From positions 1 to 5,697 of the forward strand of contig JAJBVR010000034.1 of NCBI GenBank assembly GCA_020859725.1: a DNA stretch of 5,697 bases, written 5' to 3'. The stretch is from Clostridiales bacterium. Lineage in GTDB: Bacteria; Bacillota; Clostridia; Oscillospirales; Acutalibacteraceae. The notes beneath the pieces are model-generated. The model worked only from the letters and a program-made list of their open reading frames with translations, did not search any database and had not been told where the DNA came from. The position numbers and the translations under genes were made by a program. Below are positions 1 through 5,697 of the stretch, piece after piece (position 1 is the first letter of the stretch; every line of letters starts with the position of its first letter).

Positions 1-121
1 AAATGTTGAAAACTCTGTGTAAATCATTGAAAACTATAAATATTTTGCTTAAATTTAACTTTTCAACATAAAAATTCGCCGATACAAGCCGATTAGAGCC
101 CTGGTTTTTAACATTTTCAAC

Positions 122-136
122 ATTGTTTTCAACAAT
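122..136. promoter_or_regulatory. Perfect dyad ATTGTT-TTC-AACAAT
   Basis: Six-base arms at 122-127 and 131-136 are perfect inverted repeats around a three-base centre. The dyad overlaps one TTTTCAACA nonamer and touches another. It could be an operator for a dimeric regulator or an accident of closely spaced nonamers. Confidence 0.3.
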
Positions 137-150
137 TAAACACTGTTAAA

Positions 151-174
151 TTCAATATACGAATTGTTATTGAA
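151..174. repeat. Inverted repeat TTCAATA/TATTGAA in AT-rich region
   Basis: Perfect seven-base arms (151-157 and 168-174) are separated by ten bases. There is no GC-rich stem and no T tract, so it is not a terminator. The right arm overlaps a degenerate nonamer at 168-176. Function unknown. Confidence 0.3.
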
Positions 175-244
175 AAAACTTGTCAAGAATTATTTTATTG
201 CACTTTTCAACAAAAATCAATAATCAAAAAATTGAATATTTTTC

Positions 245-273
245 TTATTATCCACCAACACTATTTGTATAAA
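245..273 (+). promoter_or_regulatory. Weak candidate promoter for the small gene at 295
   Basis: A TATAAA hexamer at 268-273 fits a sigma-A -10 box. Seventeen bases upstream lies TTATTA (245-250), a poor 3/6 match to a -35 box. The possible DnaA box at 248-256 overlaps the spacer. In DNA this AT-rich such matches arise easily, so this is only a suggestion. Confidence 0.2.
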
Positions 274-294
274 TTATGAAAGGAATTATTTGCA

Positions 295-560
295 ATGATT
301 AAAGGAGTAAATAAACAGGTGCTTGAGGTTACAAATACGGAGAATCCTTATTTTGAGAAAATAATTTTTTTGTAAAACCTGAATATGTGAATTGCGACAG
401 GGAAAAATTAAAATCAGAAGCGCACCGTTTTGCAAGAAACGCAGCAAAGCCGCCAAAATCAAGGAAATCAAAACGTGAAATAAGATATATAATATTACAA
501 TCCGTTTTGTGTTTGGGCGCGGGCATAGCAATAACGTTTTTGCTTCAGTATTTCGGCTGA
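295..560 (+). pseudogene. Small basic membrane-anchored protein, unknown function, frameshifted
   Basis: I do not recognise a named family, although small proteins beginning MIKGVNKQVLEV seem familiar from Clostridia (memory, not a search). The ATG at 295 follows AAAGGA (279-284) with a 10-base gap. The initial frame ends after 26 codons at TAA 373-375. Reading shifts in the T run at 365-371 (seven T; eight would restore the frame) and continues from GTA 372 to TGA 558-560, giving an intended 88-residue product. In that product, residues 1-32 look globular (ENPYFEK, FFVKPEY), residues 36-62 are rich in Lys/Arg (KPPKSRKSKR), and residues 65-87 form one hydrophobic segment. This suggests a cytosolic N-terminus and a C-terminal membrane anchor. 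The open second frame, with good codon structure, implies a recent mutation, a sequencing error or recoding: the T run reads T TTT TTG in the zero frame, a classic -1 slippery heptamer. Confidence 0.65.
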
Positions 561-575
561 CACCAAATTATAATA
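548..575 (+). promoter_or_regulatory. Candidate sleB promoter, possibly sigma-G type
   Basis: TATAAT at 569-574 is a perfect sigma-A -10 box but has no good -35. TATAATA (569-575) also fits the sigma-G -10 pattern cATWHTA except for its first base. GTATT (548-552) fits the -35 pattern GHATR at 4 of 5 positions, with a 16-base spacer, slightly shorter than the usual 17-18. Forespore sigma-G control is the known pattern for sleB in Bacillus subtilis; applying it here is inference. Confidence 0.3.
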
Positions 576-591
576 TCGGCTTTAAAATTTT

Positions 592-619
592 GCATGCTGC
601 GCGCCCGGCAGCAGCATGC
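592..619 (+). other. GC-rich perfect hairpin between small gene and sleB
   Basis: GCATGCTGC (592-600) and GCAGCATGC (611-619) form a perfect 9-bp stem with a 10-base loop. It lies 31 bases past the stop of the small gene and 41 bases before the sleB ATG. No T tract follows, so it is an imperfect intrinsic terminator candidate. If the promoter at 548-575 is used, the hairpin would be near the 5' end of the sleB leader and could stabilise or regulate that mRNA. Confidence 0.5.
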
Positions 620-660
620 GCTGAAATTTGTTCCGGGCAGAGAGGCTGAAGTGTTTTAAA

Positions 661-1375
661 ATGACAGTTTATAAGGCGTTTAAAAATTTTTATATTTTTC
701 TAATTTCCCTTGCGGTTATTTTGGGAGCTTGTTCGGGAGGATATATTGCATATCAGCTTTGTTATAATGAAAACAGCGCGGTATACGCCGTTTCAAAATA
801 CGGTTCAAGCGGAAGCGAAGTAAAGCAAATTCAGAAAAAGCTTCAGGAATTGGGATATTATAACGGCAGTATTGACGGTATTTTCGGCAGTGAAACACAA
901 AATGCCGTTAAAAAATTCCAAAGAAATGTGGGCATAACGGTTGATGGAATCGCAGGTTCCAAAACTATGCTGTATTTGGGTCTAGGCGGTTCCTCCTCAA
1001 GCGCTTCCGGCACCCAGTATTCATCATCGGATGTTGAATTGCTGGCAAAAGTAATCTCGGCGGAGGCAAGAGGCGAAAGCTATGAAGGGCAGGTAGCTGT
1101 AGGCGCGGTTGTTCTTAACAGAGTAGCGCATCCGTCTTTTCCGGACAGTATAAGCGGAGTTGTTTATCAGTCAGGCGCGTTTTCCTGTGTGTATGACAGT
1201 AACTGGAACGAACCCGTTGCCGAAAACTCAAAAAAAAGCGGCTCTTGACGCGATAAACGGATGGGATCCTTCAGGCGGCGCGGTTTATTATTTTAATCCC
1301 GATAAAACAAATGATAAGTTTATGCATTCAAGGCCGGTTATTAAAGTTATAGGCAGCCATAAATTTTGTAATTGA
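661..1375 (+). pseudogene. sleB: Spore cortex-lytic enzyme SleB, frameshifted in an A8 run
   Basis: SleB is a lytic transglycosylase that degrades spore cortex peptidoglycan during germination. The intended 237-residue product has a hydrophobic N-terminus (about residues 10-31), a peptidoglycan-binding domain of the PG_binding_1 type (about 46-108, with the repeat-like GYYNGSIDGIFG and VDGIAG), a Ser-rich linker (about 109-123) and a hydrolase_2 catalytic domain (about 124-237). The motif SAEARGE holds the likely catalytic Glu135, followed by EGQVAVGAVVLNRV. At 1230-1237 there are eight A; the frame then stops at TGA 1246-1248 after 195 residues. With seven A the frame continues through DPSGGAVYYFNP and SRPVIKVIGSHKF to TGA 1373-1375, as in intact SleB proteins. 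I chose ATG 661 over an upstream in-frame TTG 628 because TTG has no Shine-Dalgarno; even so, ATG has only a weak GAAG (648-651). No ypeB partner follows. It may be a sequencing error or a decayed germination gene. Confidence 0.85.
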
Positions 1376-1382
1376 TTAAGTT

Positions 1383-1422
1383 AAAAAGCAGTATCGCCGA
1401 AGATTCGGCAATACTGCTTTTT
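1383..1422. terminator. Bidirectional Rho-independent terminator
   Basis: The arms AAAAAGCAGTAT (1383-1394) and ATACTGCTTTTT (1411-1422) pair perfectly. After one C/A mismatch, GCCGAA (1396-1401) pairs with TTCGGC (1404-1409). The A tract on one side and T tract on the other give a U run in both directions. It lies 7 bases after the sleB stop and 23 bases past the apeA stop, so it can end both convergent transcripts. Confidence 0.92.
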
Positions 1423-1445
1423 ATACATATAATATTATTTAGGAG

Positions 1446-2849
1446 TTATTTGGTAAAGAAAACCGAAAAAGCCTTATAAGCCATATAAACATCTATTTTG
1501 CTTACAATTTCATAAGGCGCGTGCATTGAAAGCACAGGAACGCCGACATCGATTGTGTCCACATCAAGATTGGCAACAAACATTGCAACTGTTCCGCCGC
1601 CTCCGGCGTCTACCTTTCCAAGCTCACCGCTTTGCCAAAGCACATCGTTTTTTTCAAGCAGGGCTTTTACCCAGCTTGCAAATTCGGCAGAAGCATCGCT
1701 GGTGCCGCTCTTTCCTCTTGAACCCGTAAATTTTGTTACGCAGACTCCGTTGTTAATAAAGCTGGCGTTATTCTTTTCATACGCAAAAGCCCAGGTGGGG
1801 TCATATGCCGCGTTAACATCCGCAGAAAGGCATTTGCTGTGCCTTAAAACATCTCTGCCCTCAAAGCCCTCCAGTCTTGCCAAATCTTCAATGAAATATT
1901 TCATATAACTTGAGTGAAGCCCCGTGTTTCCATCGCTTCCTATTTCTTCCTTATCGGTTAAAACAGTTATCGCCGTGTATTCCGGCGCTTCTTTAATATC
2001 CAAAATAGCTTCAAAAGCAGGGTAGGCGCAAACTCTGTCGTCATGACCGTATCCGCCTATCATACTTCTGTCAAATCCAATATCATCAACCGTGAAAGCG
2101 GGTACAAGCTCAAGCTCCGCAGAAAGAAAATCACGCTCAACAATACCGTATTTTTCGTAAAGAAGATTCAGAATGTTAAGCTTGATTTTTTCGCTTTCTT
2201 CATCGTCCTTAAACGGGCGGGAGCCTATAAGAACATTTAATTCCTCGCCTTTGATAAGCTCGTTTGGCTTTCTTGAGTATTGCTCCGCTGCAAGGTGCGG
2301 CAAAATATCGGTGATGCAGAATTTAGGCTCACCCTCGGCTTCGCCTATTTTAATATCAACAAAGCTGCCGTCATTTTTGCAGATTCTTCCGTGAAGAGAA
2401 AGCGGTATTGCCACCCACTGATATTTTTTAATTCCGCCGTAATAATGCGTTTTGAAAAATCCCAAATCGCCGTCCTCGTAAACAGGGCATTGCTTTAAAT
2501 CAATTCTTGGCGAATCAATATGCGCCGCCGAAATACGAACTCCTTCATTTATCGGTCTTTTTCCTTTTACGCAAAGAATAACGGATTTTCCTCTGTTTGA
2601 ATAATAAACCTTTTCACCGGGCTTAAGCGGATTTCCGAATTCGTTAAATTTAACAAACCCGGCGGCTTTCGCGGTTTCCTCCGCCCACTTTGCAACCTCC
2701 CTTTCGGTTTTGCATTCGCTGAGAAAGGCTTTATATCCCTCGCAGAAATCATCGCAGATTTTAATTTCTTCATCAGTCATAAAATCAACGCCGTTTTGTT
2801 TTTTGTTGAAAAGCAGCTTTTTAAGCTCTTTTGCTGATTTTTCGCTCAT
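1446..2849 (-). CDS. apeA: M18 family metallo-aminopeptidase (ApeA type)
   Basis: This cytosolic zinc aminopeptidase belongs to family M18, whose members typically remove acidic or other N-terminal residues from peptides. The 467-residue length matches bacterial ApeA enzymes (about 450-470). Visible motifs in order: SAAHIDSPRIDLK with ligand His110 and Asp112; FFKTHYYGGIKKYQW (131-145); GHDDRVCAY with the metal-bridging Asp270; TDKEEIGSDGNTG with the catalytic and ligand Glu301/Glu302; SADVNAAYDP with Asp344; GKVDAGGGGT (411-420); and SMHAPYEI with ligand His443. All expected metal ligands are present, so it should be active. The frame extends 24 codons upstream to 2921, but ATG 2849 is preferred: AGGA and AAAGGA precede it at suitable spacing, and the upstream extension would run through the terminator hairpin. 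It stands apart from the upstream operon by 154 bases and probably has its own transcription start, though no convincing promoter is visible. The preferred substrate cannot be told from the sequence. Confidence 0.95.
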   Translation of the reverse strand: MSEKSAKELKKLLFNKKQNGVDFMTDEEIKICDDFCEGYKAFLSECKTEREVAKWAEETAKAAGFVKFNEFGNPLKPGEKVYYSNRGKSVILCVKGKRPINEGVRISAAHIDSPRIDLKQCPVYEDGDLGFFKTHYYGGIKKYQWVAIPLSLHGRICKNDGSFVDIKIGEAEGEPKFCITDILPHLAAEQYSRKPNELIKGEELNVLIGSRPFKDDEESEKIKLNILNLLYEKYGIVERDFLSAELELVPAFTVDDIGFDRSMIGGYGHDDRVCAYPAFEAILDIKEAPEYTAITVLTDKEEIGSDGNTGLHSSYMKYFIEDLARLEGFEGRDVLRHSKCLSADVNAAYDPTWAFAYEKNNASFINNGVCVTKFTGSRGKSGTSDASAEFASWVKALLEKNDVLWQSGELGKVDAGGGGTVAMFVANLDVDTIDVGVPVLSMHAPYEIVSKIDVYMAYKAFSVFFTK

Positions 2850-2855
2850 AAAAAT

Positions 2856-2866
2856 TCCTATCCTTT
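2856..2866 (-). promoter_or_regulatory. Double Shine-Dalgarno fixing the apeA start
   Basis: On the minus strand AAAGGA (2866-2861) is followed by AGGA (2859-2856), 11 and 6 bases before ATG 2849. These support 2849 over the longer in-frame start at 2921, which lies inside the upstream hairpin. Confidence 0.75.
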
Positions 2867-2897
2867 CCGGCCGCAAATATTTTATTAAAAATAATAA

Positions 2898-2928
2898 ATA
2901 CGCTTTGCCGCAGCCATGCAAGGCGTAT
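2898..2928 (-). terminator. Probable terminator of the prfA-sua5/coaE operon
   Basis: On the minus strand ATACGCCTTGC (2928-2918) pairs with GCAAAGCGTAT (2908-2898), with one C/A mismatch and a nine-base loop. It is followed directly by TTATTATTTTTAA. It lies 75 bases past the sua5-coaE stop and 48 bases before the apeA start. The shape and U-rich tail fit an intrinsic terminator; the mismatch and interrupted T run make it weaker than the one at 1383-1422, so some read-through into apeA is possible. Confidence 0.6.
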
Positions 2929-3003
2929 AACGGAAATTAAGCCGCTTCAAAACTATGCTCAGGGGCAGATTTTGAGGGCTGTATAATTAATCAGCGTGAT
3001 TTT

Positions 3004-4572
3004 TCACACTATTTTCTCCGATAATGTTTTAATCTGAATATCCGTATCTCTGCCGTCGTTAATAATGATAAAATCTGAATTTTCTTTAAAAAATTCTTCC
3101 GAATGCTGGGCATTGATTCTTTGCTTCGCCTGCTCCTTTGTTATTCCGTCCCGCTTCATTATTCTTTTTAACCGCAGTTCCTCCGGGGCAATTACGGCAA
3201 CTGTTTTTGAGCAAAGCCCGTTTGCCCCGCTTTCAAAAAGCTGGGGAGCATCTAACACACAGGGAAATTCGGCGGCTTCAATACACAGTTTCAGTATGGC
3301 AGGGTGCATTATTTTATTCAGCTTTGCCGTGCTTTCGGGGCTTGCAAAAGCTCTGTCGGCAAGCAGCTGCCTTTGCAGTTTGCCGTCCTTAGCTATATCT
3401 TTCCCGAATTCCCTTTGCAATTCGGGAAAAACGCAAGAATTGTTTTCAGTAATTTTTTTAGAATAATAATCTGCGTCAACAATATTAAATCCTTGCCTTT
3501 TAAGCTTATCGGCAATATAGCTTTTGCCGGCTCCCGATTGCCCGGTTAAACCGATAACAAACGGTTTATCAAGGTCAATCACATTAAAAGCGGCGGCTCG
3601 TATAAGTCTGTTATATACTGCAAGACCTACTCCGCTTAGTTTCGGATTACGCGCGTAAGCCTTTTCCGCGCCAAGCTCATCCAGTTTTCGCAAAGCATTA
3701 AAAAGCGAATGGGATTGGCTTAAATCATCGCCTTCTTTTCCGAAAGTTACTTTCGGTATATTAATTTTATCATCTTCAAAGCAAAGTGCAAAGGCATTGC
3801 TTCTTGAATTAACAAATTTTTCGTATTTTTCTTTATTTCCGTTAATAATTATTATTTTTGCCTTTGGCGAATAATGCTTGTACTTCATTCCCGGTGATGT
3901 CGCTGTTTCGCCGTTTTTCATACCCTCAAGCACGGCTTTTGAAATTTCAACCTTTCCCAAAACCTCTTCAAGCATATCCTTTGTAACCGCTCCCGGGCGA
4001 AGAATAACGGGTGTTTCCCCGGCAAGTGTAATAACGGTGGATTCTATGCCGAACTCACAGCTCCCTCCGTCTATAACGGCGTCGATTTTACCGTTCATAT
4101 CTTCAATAACGTATTTTGCGTTGGTAGGGCTCGGCAGACCGCTTGTGTTAGCGCTCGGCGCGGCAACAGGAGCGCCCGCGGCTTTTATAAGCGCGCGCGC
4201 AACGGGATGTTGCGGCATCCTTACCGCAACTGTTGATAATCCTCCGCTTACGGTTTTGCCTATTTTGCCGCTTTTCGGCAGAATTATTGTGAGCGGCGCG
4301 GGGAAAAACGCGTCTATCAGTTTTTGGGCGTTTGGAGTTACTTCTTTTACAAGAGGAATAATATCCTCCTTTTCGGCAATGTGAACTATAAGGGGATTAT
4401 CGCTCGGCCTCCCTTTTGCGGCATATATTTTTGAAACGGCCTGTTCATTAAGCGCGTTTGCTCCCAAACCGTAAACCGTTTCGGTGGGAAACGCAACCAA
4501 CCCTCCGTTTTTAATTATTTCACCGGCGGTTTTTATATCTGCCGATGTTGTTTTTAAAATTTTGGTTTCCAT
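3004..4572 (-). CDS. Fused Sua5 (threonylcarbamoyl-AMP synthase) - CoaE (dephospho-CoA kinase)
   Basis: One unbroken 522-residue frame carries two complete enzymes. Residues 1-205 are the YrdC/Sua5 catalytic domain, which makes threonylcarbamoyl-AMP from Thr, bicarbonate and ATP for tRNA t6A: PTETVYGLG (29-37), KGRPSDNPL (53-61), SANTSGLPSPT (140-150), ESTV (177-180) and RPGA (192-195). A linker motif SPGMKYKHYSPKA (226-238) leads to the Sua5 C-terminal domain ending in AYARNPKLSGVGLAVYNRL (305-323), so it is full-length Sua5, not the short TsaC form. Residues 338-522 are CoaE, which phosphorylates dephospho-CoA: P-loop GLTGQSGAGKS (341-351), VDADYY (365-370), MHP (422-424), DAPQLFESG (441-449), the Arg-rich lid (about 470-486) and DFIIINDG (500-507). 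The linker is at most about ten residues. Both active sites look intact. ATG 4572 is 11 bases after prfA; AAGGAG (4594-4589) is 16 bases away, so translation is probably coupled to prfA. No internal start with a ribosome site was seen before the CoaE part. Confidence 0.93.
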   Translation of the reverse strand: METKILKTTSADIKTAGEIIKNGGLVAFPTETVYGLGANALNEQAVSKIYAAKGRPSDNPLIVHIAEKEDIIPLVKEVTPNAQKLIDAFFPAPLTIILPKSGKIGKTVSGGLSTVAVRMPQHPVARALIKAAGAPVAAPSANTSGLPSPTNAKYVIEDMNGKIDAVIDGGSCEFGIESTVITLAGETPVILRPGAVTKDMLEEVLGKVEISKAVLEGMKNGETATSPGMKYKHYSPKAKIIIINGNKEKYEKFVNSRSNAFALCFEDDKINIPKVTFGKEGDDLSQSHSLFNALRKLDELGAEKAYARNPKLSGVGLAVYNRLIRAAAFNVIDLDKPFVIGLTGQSGAGKSYIADKLKRQGFNIVDADYYSKKITENNSCVFPELQREFGKDIAKDGKLQRQLLADRAFASPESTAKLNKIMHPAILKLCIEAAEFPCVLDAPQLFESGANGLCSKTVAVIAPEELRLKRIMKRDGITKEQAKQRINAQHSEEFFKENSDFIIINDGRDTDIQIKTLSEKIV

Positions 4573-4594
4573 AAGAATTAAATTTATTCTCCTT
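4573..4594 (-). promoter_or_regulatory. Shine-Dalgarno of sua5-coaE inside the end of prfA
   Basis: AAGGAG (4594-4589) overlaps the last codons of prfA, just before its TAA (4586-4584). It is 16 bases from ATG 4572, longer than the usual 5-10. A ribosome ending on prfA would be placed beside this start, so translational coupling is the likely explanation (inference). Confidence 0.55.
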
Positions 4595-5660
4595 GGCTTG
4601 CTTTCAGTTTTTCCGCCGTGTCCGCGGTTATAAGCGCATCAATAAGCTCGTCTAAATCGCCGTTTAGTATTTGCTCCAGCTTATAAAGCGTCAGCCCGAT
4701 TCTATGGTCTGAAACTCTGCCCTGAGGGTAATTGTAGGTGCGTATTCTTTCGCTTCTGTCACCGGTTCCCACCTGCGCCTTTCGCTCTCCTGCTATCTGC
4801 GCGTCATGCTTTGCCTTTTCTGCGTCATATAAACGCGCGCGCAAAACTTTAAGCGCTTTTTCCTTGTTTTTATGCTGGCTGCGTTCGTCCTGGCATTCAA
4901 CAACCGTGCCGGTGGGTATATATGTTATTCTGATTGCGGATGAGGTTTTGTTTATGTGCTGACCTCCCGCGCCGCTTGAGCGAAATGTATCAATCTGCAA
5001 ATCCTTTTCATTCAGTTCAAAATCAACCTCTTCCGCTTCCGGCAAAACCGCAACGGTTACGGTTGAGGTGTGGATTCTTCCCTGACTTTCGGTTTCGGGT
5101 ACACGCTGAACTCTGTGAACGCCGCTTTCAAATTTAAATCGGCTGTAAGCGCCGTCCCCCTCAATGGAAAAGCTGATTTCCTTGTATCCGCCAAGCCCGG
5201 TTTCATTGGCGGTTAAAATTTCCGTTTTAAATCCCTTTGATTCGGCATACATTGAATACATTCTGAAAAGAACGCCTGCAAAAAGAGCGCTTTCCTCTCC
5301 TCCGGCGCCTCCGCGGATTTCTATAATTACGTTTTTATCATCATTGGGGTCACGCGGAAGAAGCAGAATTTTAAGCTCCTCTGAAATTCTGTCAATATCA
5401 TTACGGCTTTGCTCAAATTCCTCTTTCACCATTTCCGCAAAATCGGAATCCATTCCGCCCTCCTCAATCAATGCCTTGCATTCATTGTTTGATTCAATCG
5501 CTTTTTTATATTCCCTGAATTTTTCCACAACCGGGGCAAGGCGCTTTATTTCTTTCATAATACGGGTATACTGCTCAATATCCGCAATCACCTCCGGTTT
5601 GCAGACTTCGCTGTTTAATTCCTCGTATTTTTTTTCAACCTCATTTAATTTATCCGTCAT
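4584..5660 (-). CDS. prfA: Peptide chain release factor 1 (RF1)
   Basis: RF1 ends translation at UAA and UAG by recognising the stop codon in the ribosomal A site and triggering peptidyl-tRNA hydrolysis. The 358-residue length is normal for the family. The N-terminal helical domain (about 1-100) is followed by the PCRF region with [16 protein letters not shown] (114-129), the codon-recognition tripeptide PET (188-190) in [15 protein letters not shown], the catalytic GGQ (232-234) in [17 protein letters not shown], and the conserved [14 protein letters not shown] (257-270) and [14 protein letters not shown] (307-320). PET rather than E. coli PAT is usual in Firmicutes and places this as RF1, not RF2. 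ATG 5660 has GGAG (5670-5667) 6 bases upstream. It heads the visible part of an operon with sua5-coaE. In many Firmicutes prmC, which methylates the GGQ glutamine, adjoins prfA; it would lie beyond the right edge if present. Confidence 0.97.
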   Translation of the reverse strand: MTDKLNEVEKKYEELNSEVCKPEVIADIEQYTRIMKEIKRLAPVVEKFREYKKAIESNNECKALIEEGGMDSDFAEMVKEEFEQSRNDIDRISEELKILLLPRDPNDDKNVIIEIRGGAGGEESALFAGVLFRMYSMYAESKGFKTEILTANETGLGGYKEISFSIEGDGAYSRFKFESGVHRVQRVPETESQGRIHTSTVTVAVLPEAEEVDFELNEKDLQIDTFRSSGAGGQHINKTSSAIRITYIPTGTVVECQDERSQHKNKEKALKVLRARLYDAEKAKHDAQIAGERKAQVGTGDRSERIRTYNYPQGRVSDHRIGLTLYKLEQILNGDLDELIDALITADTAEKLKASQGE

Positions 5661-5697
5661 AATCTTCTCCGTAAAGCAATGAATAAAATCTTTTTTC

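Larger units (their letters stand above)
4..212. repeat. Dispersed nonamer repeat TTTTCAACA / TGTTGAAAA
   Basis: Exact copies lie at 60-68, 114-122, 126-134 and 204-212 (as TTTTCAACA) and at 4-12 in the opposite orientation (TGTTGAAAA). Near-copies are TATTGAAAA at 168-176 and CATTGAAAA at 24-32. TTTTCAACA matches the DnaA consensus TTATCCACA at 7 of 9 positions. Five exact 9-mers in about 210 bases is far more than expected by chance even in AT-rich DNA, so the repeat is real; what binds it is inferred. Confidence 0.7.
1..294. other. AT-rich non-coding segment, candidate DnaA-box cluster (oriC-like)
   Basis: I find no credible reading frame here, and base composition is far more AT-rich than in the genes to the right. 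Seen directly: five exact copies of a nonamer resembling a DnaA box, two degenerate copies, one 8/9 match to TTATCCACA at 248-256, and two perfect dyads (122-136 and 151-174). Clusters of degenerate DnaA boxes beside AT-rich DNA are typical of Firmicutes oriC. Against this, oriC in Firmicutes normally lies beside dnaA and rpmH, and neither is visible on the right side; the left neighbour is outside the window. The segment could instead be a multi-site operator region or another DnaA-binding locus. The oriC reading is inference only. Confidence 0.35.

Noticed and set aside
286..531. 81-codon minus-strand open frame near the left edge
   Set aside because: It is antisense to the small gene, which has a good ribosome binding site and coherent codon structure across the frameshift; the minus frame has neither.
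592..619. Riboswitch or T-box in front of sleB
   Set aside because: Only a single simple hairpin is present, with no T-box sequence, no multi-helix fold and no terminator/antiterminator pair.
1160..1375. Separate 71-codon gene after sleB
   Set aside because: From 1238 onward it is the C-terminal part of the SleB hydrolase domain; the first part is out of frame with sleB and has no independent start signal.
2850..2921. Longer apeA start with 24 extra residues
   Set aside because: The extension runs through the terminator-like hairpin, and the internal ATG at 2849 has two well-placed Shine-Dalgarno sequences and begins where the family alignment is expected to begin.
3580..3582. Internal GTG (Val331) as a separate coaE start
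   Set aside because: No Shine-Dalgarno precedes it and there is no stop for the Sua5 part, so independent CoaE translation is not supported.
3878..4384. 168-codon plus-strand open frame opposite sua5
   Set aside because: It is antisense to conserved Sua5 catalytic motifs, has no ribosome binding site and gives a low-complexity product.
5164..5682. 172-codon plus-strand open frame opposite prfA
   Set aside because: It is fully antisense to a textbook RF1 with all motifs, and its Ser-rich translation resembles no protein I know; it is a shadow of the prfA codon pattern.
5661..5697. End of an upstream minus-strand gene such as prmC overlapping the prfA start
   Set aside because: Minus-strand frames do enter from the right edge, one ending in an ATGA-type overlap with prfA, but only about 12 codons are visible and they match no recognised C-terminus.

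Overview
The window looks like chromosomal DNA of a low-to-moderate GC, spore-forming Firmicute of class Clostridia, probably an Oscillospiraceae/Ruminococcaceae-like lineage. This rests on a SleB-type spore cortex hydrolase, an ApeA-type M18 aminopeptidase, a Firmicutes-style RF1 (PET codon-recognition motif) and AAGGAG-like ribosome binding sites. No mobile element, CRISPR array, tRNA or rRNA was seen.

Layout. Positions 1-294 are very AT-rich and non-coding. They carry five exact copies of the nonamer TTTTCAACA/TGTTGAAAA plus near-copies and one TTATCCACC, and may be a DnaA-box cluster (oriC-like). Next on the + strand are two genes, each broken by a single-base length change in a homopolymer. 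The first (295-560) is a small unrecognised membrane-anchored protein with a T7 run where T8 is needed. The second (661-1375) is sleB, with an A8 run where A7 is needed. A strong bidirectional terminator (1383-1422) separates sleB from the convergent minus-strand genes.

On the minus strand, read from right to left, are prfA (5660-4584), a fused sua5-coaE gene (4572-3004), a probable terminator (2928-2898) and apeA (2849-1446). prfA and sua5-coaE form a tight operon: the gap is 11 bases and the only Shine-Dalgarno for the second gene lies in the last codons of prfA. The operon joins translation termination (RF1), tRNA t6A modification (Sua5) and the last step of CoA synthesis (CoaE). apeA, a cytosolic metallo-aminopeptidase, appears to be a separate unit.

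The most notable points are the single-chain Sua5-CoaE fusion with almost no linker, the repeat-rich AT segment at the left edge, and the two adjacent homopolymer frameshifts. One of those frameshifts sits exactly on a U UUU UUG slippery heptamer followed directly by a UAA stop. The frameshifts may be sequencing or assembly errors, recent gene decay, or in the first case recoding; the sequence alone cannot decide. I found no clearly new multi-gene system.
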